From assembly GCF_900240285.1 (NCBI RefSeq), contig NZ_OESS01000001.1:248001-312000 (forward strand): a stretch of 64,000 bases of DNA, written 5' to 3'. The position numbers and the translations under genes were made by a program. The notes under the pieces are model-generated. The model saw nothing but the letters and a program-made list of their open reading frames with translations. It searched no databases and had not been told where the DNA came from. The DNA is from Halobacillus sp. Marseille-P3879 (lineage in GTDB: Bacteria; Bacillota; Bacilli; Bacillales; Halobacillaceae). This document shows, in pieces, positions 60,741 through 64,000 of the stretch; the stretch's first letter is position 1; every line of letters starts with the position of its first letter.

Positions 60741-60769
60741 TTGTAATCGGTTCCGTAACATTTTATGCT
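60741..60769 (+). promoter_or_regulatory. Promoter of the glycogen operon
   Basis: TTGTAA (60741-60746) and TATGCT (60764-60769) are 17 bases apart, 33 bases before the glgB start. Confidence 0.6.
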
Positions 60770-60801
60770 AATAATAAGCAAAGACATAAGGGGGTGATGG
60801 C

Positions 60802-62715
60802 GTGTTAAACGAAACATTAGTTGAACACGATCTCTATTTATTTCATCAAGGAAATTTGCGTTACAGCTATCAGCTCCTCGGAGCCCATCCTCATGAGGAA
60901 GATGGCGAGGAAGGATATCGGTTTGCCGTTTGGGCACCTAATGCTGAACAAGTAAGCGTTGTGGGTGACTTTAACAACTGGGATGGTACAGAGCATCGCC
61001 TCAGGAAGTTAAATGAAAACGGCATCTGGTACGGTTTTATACCGGAACTCACCGAAGGCACGATTTACAAGTACGAGATCTTAACACCACACGGGCATTT
61101 GAGGCTAAAAGCCGATCCCTATGGCTTTTCCAGTGAGCTGCGCCCAAATACAGCCTCAGTGACTTATCCTCTCAATCAATATTCATGGAATGACAACCAG
61201 TGGATGGACAGGCGAGAGAAACTAAATATCTATGAATCTCCTATCTCTATTTATGAATTGCATTTAGGGTCCTGGAAGAATATTGAGACCGAAGTTTACT
61301 ACAATTACAGGGAATATGCAGATATGGTCATTCCGTATGTAAAAAAACTCGGCTACTCTCATATCGAGCTTCTGCCGATTACGGAACATCCTTTTGATCG
61401 CTCCTGGGGCTATCAGACGACCGGATACTTTGCGGCGACTTCCCGTTATGGCTCGCCGGACGATTTCCGGTATTTTGTCGATCAATGCCATCAGAATGGC
61501 ATAGGGGTGATACTCGACTGGGTTCCCGCTCACTTTTGTAAAGACGAACATGGCCTGCGAAGGTTTGACGGAGAAGCCCTGTATGAGTACGAGGATCCTG
61601 TGAAGGCAGAGAAACCGCAATGGGGTACGCTTACATTCGACTTCGGTAGAAATGAAGTACAAAGCTTTCTCATTTCCAATGCGATTTACTGGCTGAAAGA
61701 GTTCCATCTCGATGGGCTGAGAGTCGATGCTGTCGCAAGTATGCTCTATTTGGACTTTGGCAAAGAAGAAGGACAATGGGAGTTAAATGAATACGGCGGC
61801 AGAGAAAATCTAGAAGCAGTGGCTTTTATCAAAAAGTTGAACGAAGCCATTTTTGAAGAGGTTCCTGACGTCCTGATGATGGCCGAGGAATCGACTTCAT
61901 GGCCGCAGGTAAGCGCCCCGACCTATTTAGGAGGTCTCGGGTTTAACTATAAATGGAACATGGGCTGGATGAATGACATGTTGAAGTACATTGAAATGGA
62001 TCCTATTCATCGAAAGCATCATCATCATTTGATCACATTCTCTTTTTTCTATGCATTCTCTGAGAACTTTATTTTACCTATTTCCCATGATGAAGTGGTC
62101 CACGGGAAGAAATCGCTCCTAAACAAAATGCCGGGCGATTACTGGCAGAAGTTCGCAAACTTACGCGCATTTCTAGCTTATATGTATGCGCACCCTGGTA
62201 AAAAACTGCTCATGATGGGGACAGAATATGGTCAATTCGATGAATGGAAGGATCTCGAAGACTTAGACTGGGAGCTGCTGGATTATGAATCTCATTCTTC
62301 CACTTTGGATTATGTGAAGCAGCTTCATCAACTGTACAATGACATGCCGGCCTTATGGGAGTTAGATCATGACGAGGAAGGGTTTTTCTGGATAGACCCT
62401 AATAATTATGAACAAAGTATCGTTTCCTTTGCCAGAAACAGCCGCAATGCATCGGATCAACTCATTATTGTTTGTAATTTCACCCCAGAGGTTTATCACG
62501 GCTATAAAGTGGGAGTCCCTAAAAGCGGGTACTACAAAGAGATATTTAATAGTGATGCCACCCACTTTGGGGGATCGGGGCAGACGAATGGGCTGCCTTT
62601 AGAAACGGTCGATGAACCGTGGCAGGGTCAGGATCAGCATGTATCTATGACCATCCCTCCACTAGCTGTAAGCTTCATAAAAAGAACTTCTTCACCAAAG
62701 GAGGAAAATGAATGA
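60802..62715 (+). CDS. glgB: 1,4-alpha-glucan branching enzyme
   Basis: A 637-residue GH13 enzyme. An N-terminal CBM48 domain ([22 protein letters not shown]) precedes the catalytic barrel with DWVPAHF, the nucleophile region [14 protein letters not shown], acid/base AEEST and [14 protein letters not shown]. It makes alpha-1,6 branches in glycogen. The start is GTG with AAGGGGGTGATG upstream. It opens the glgBCD operon as in B. subtilis. Confidence 0.97.
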   Translation: MLNETLVEHDLYLFHQGNLRYSYQLLGAHPHEEDGEEGYRFAVWAPNAEQVSVVGDFNNWDGTEHRLRKLNENGIWYGFIPELTEGTIYKYEILTPHGHLRLKADPYGFSSELRPNTASVTYPLNQYSWNDNQWMDRREKLNIYESPISIYELHLGSWKNIETEVYYNYREYADMVIPYVKKLGYSHIELLPITEHPFDRSWGYQTTGYFAATSRYGSPDDFRYFVDQCHQNGIGVILDWVPAHFCKDEHGLRRFDGEALYEYEDPVKAEKPQWGTLTFDFGRNEVQSFLISNAIYWLKEFHLDGLRVDAVASMLYLDFGKEEGQWELNEYGGRENLEAVAFIKKLNEAIFEEVPDVLMMAEESTSWPQVSAPTYLGGLGFNYKWNMGWMNDMLKYIEMDPIHRKHHHHLITFSFFYAFSENFILPISHDEVVHGKKSLLNKMPGDYWQKFANLRAFLAYMYAHPGKKLLMMGTEYGQFDEWKDLEDLDWELLDYESHSSTLDYVKQLHQLYNDMPALWELDHDEEGFFWIDPNNYEQSIVSFARNSRNASDQLIIVCNFTPEVYHGYKVGVPKSGYYKEIFNSDATHFGGSGQTNGLPLETVDEPWQGQDQHVSMTIPPLAVSFIKRTSSPKEENE

Positions 62716-63875
62716 AAGGCAAAGAATGCGTAGCTATGCTCCTGGCAGGGGGGCAGGGCACAAGACTGAAATCATTAACGAAGAAAATTGCAAAACCAGC
62801 CGTCTATTTTGGTGGAAAGTATCGAATTATTGATTTTCCTCTAAGTAACTGCACAAATTCTGGTATCGATACCGTAGGAGTCCTTACCCAATATGAACCG
62901 CTTATTTTAAATAATTATATCGGTATAGGTTCTTCCTGGGATCTCGATCGAAGTTATGGAGGGGTATCCGTACTCCCGCCATATGTTCAGTCTGAAGGAG
63001 GAGGATGGTATACAGGAACAGCCAATGCCATCTTCCGCAATATAGAATTCCTTGATCGATATGAACCAGAGCACGTTTTAATTTTATCAGGGGACCATAT
63101 TTATAAGATGGACTACAGCGCGATGCTTGAGGAGCACATCGAGCAGGATGCAGATGCTACCATCTCGGTGATCCCGGTTGCCTGGAAAGAAGCAAGTCGT
63201 TTTGGAATCATGAATACCAACGATGATGGAAGAATTATAGAATTTGATGAAAAACCTGAATTTCCTTTAAGTAATCTCGCTTCCATGGGAGTTTACATTT
63301 TTAAATGGGAAGTGTTGAAACGCTACCTGTTGGAAGATGAGGAAAAGGAAGGATCTTCCCACGACTTCGGAAAAGACATTATTCCAGCTATGCTGCAGGA
63401 AGGGAAACACCTTCATGCTCATAAGTTTGAAGGGTATTGGAAGGATGTCGGTACAGTCGACAGTTTATGGGAAGCAAATATGGACTTGTTGAAGGAAGAA
63501 CCTGAACTCAATTTAAGTGATAATAAATGGCGGATCTATTCGAACAACCCTAATCAGCCGTCTCAATATATTGCGCCTTGTGCCACCGTACGAAATGCAC
63601 TAATTAACGAAGGCTGCCGCATTTACGGCACTGTTGATACGTCGGTTATTTTCTACGGTGTCCACGTTGAGAAAAGTGCGCTCGTGAAAGATTCTGTAAT
63701 TATGCCTAACGTAAAAATCGGTAAAAACGTTAAAATCCATCGAGCAATTATTTCGGAAGGCAGCATTATTGAAGATAACGCCGTAATCGGAGATGCAAGC
63801 CCGGACAGTCAAATTACATTAGTGGCTGAAGAGGGCAGTGTGATGGCATCAAGCTACGCAACAATCATTAAGTAA
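62712..63875 (+). CDS. glgC: Glucose-1-phosphate adenylyltransferase
   Basis: A 387-residue ADP-glucose pyrophosphorylase. [39 protein letters not shown] is split here only for naming: GGQGTRL binds the nucleotide and [10 protein letters not shown] the sugar site; a left-handed beta-helix closes the protein. It makes ADP-glucose from glucose-1-P and ATP. It overlaps glgB by 4 bases. Confidence 0.96.
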   Translation: MKGKECVAMLLAGGQGTRLKSLTKKIAKPAVYFGGKYRIIDFPLSNCTNSGIDTVGVLTQYEPLILNNYIGIGSSWDLDRSYGGVSVLPPYVQSEGGGWYTGTANAIFRNIEFLDRYEPEHVLILSGDHIYKMDYSAMLEEHIEQDADATISVIPVAWKEASRFGIMNTNDDGRIIEFDEKPEFPLSNLASMGVYIFKWEVLKRYLLEDEEKEGSSHDFGKDIIPAMLQEGKHLHAHKFEGYWKDVGTVDSLWEANMDLLKEEPELNLSDNKWRIYSNNPNQPSQYIAPCATVRNALINEGCRIYGTVDTSVIFYGVHVEKSALVKDSVIMPNVKIGKNVKIHRAIISEGSIIEDNAVIGDASPDSQITLVAEEGSVMASSYATIIK

Positions 63876-63886
63876 GGGGTGACGAT

Positions 63887-64000
63887 ATGGATCGTATTGC
63901 CGGGATTATAAACCTTGATCATGAACAAGACCTGATGGATGAATTGACCTATTTTAGATGCGGCGCAGCAGTGCCTTTTGCGGGACGATATCGTATGATT
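63887..64000 (+). CDS. glgD: Glycogen biosynthesis protein GlgD, 5' part
   Basis: The first 38 codons, starting at ATG 63887 with AAGGGGTGACG upstream and 11 bases after glgC. The protein opens MDRIAGIINLDHEQDLMDEL and continues AVPFAGRYRMI, the GlgD version of the pyrophosphorylase N-terminus, which lacks the GGxGTRL motif. GlgD is the regulatory partner of GlgC in Firmicutes. The gene runs off the window edge. Confidence 0.9.
   Translation, partial: MDRIAGIINLDHEQDLMDELTYFRCGAAVPFAGRYRMI

Overview
The window looks like chromosomal DNA of a halotolerant or moderately halophilic member of the Bacillaceae (Halobacillus or a close relative). The reasons are strong Gram-positive ribosome binding sites with frequent GTG and TTG starts, a B. 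subtilis-type regulatory toolkit (lysine and SAM-I riboswitches, CcpA cre sites, a sigma-D promoter, the Des/DesK/DesR cold-sensing module, HemAT), an aa3-600-type quinol oxidase, a BCCT transporter, very acidic exported proteins, and poly-gamma-glutamate genes. The genus is an inference; no rRNA gene is present. I saw no tRNA, rRNA, CRISPR array, transposase or prophage.

Layout. 1-3.7 kb: 3' part of a ribose operon (rbsD', rbsA, rbsC, rbsB). 3.7-8.2 kb, minus strand: a BCCT transporter, TetR regulator and CocE/X-Pro-type hydrolase operon with a TTGACA promoter overlapped by TGAACA-type operators. 8.2-14.6 kb: a PAS-type sigma-54 activator preceded by a cre site, then a -24/-12 promoter and a five-gene ketone-body operon (CoA-transferase A and B, 3-hydroxybutyrate dehydrogenase, thiolase, GntP permease). 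14.6-17.1 kb: ilvE, a YuiD-like protein and a small membrane protein. 17.1-23.8 kb, minus strand: an Abg-like operon with three M20-family hydrolases, an unusual regulator and an AbgT transporter. 24.1-25.4 kb, minus strand: dapA under a lysine riboswitch. 25.7-30 kb: qoxABCD plus a fifth small gene resembling qoxD. 30-32.2 kb: small membrane proteins and a TraB-family protein.

32.2-45 kb: two SAM-I-controlled methionine-cycle methyltransferase genes. Each is followed by one copy of a ~365-bp repeat, the copies in opposite orientation about 11 kb apart. Between them lie a Cys/His-rich small protein, an MBL-fold lipoprotein with its DUF3006 partner, YihY, an M48 protease, a MITE-like element, Des-DesK-DesR and an FMN-dependent 2-hydroxyacid oxidase. 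45-51 kb: a SEC-C protein, a flavodoxin-like reductase, HemAT with a sigma-D promoter, an EcsAB-like ABC exporter and a DUF488 protein. 51-56 kb: pgsB-pgsC-pgsA-capD for poly-gamma-glutamate. 56-60.6 kb: murQ with a sugar ABC importer lacking an ATPase gene. 60.7 kb to the end: glgB-glgC-glgD' for glycogen.

The main theme is carbon and wall-material scavenging (ribose, ketone bodies, N-acyl or aminobenzoyl amino acids, MurNAc-like sugars) and storage (glycogen), much of it apparently under catabolite or global control. The least explained signals are non-coding: a family of intergenic hairpins with an AGCTTG(T/C)-GAGAAA core that recur as terminators, and the inverted 365-bp element that carries members of that family.
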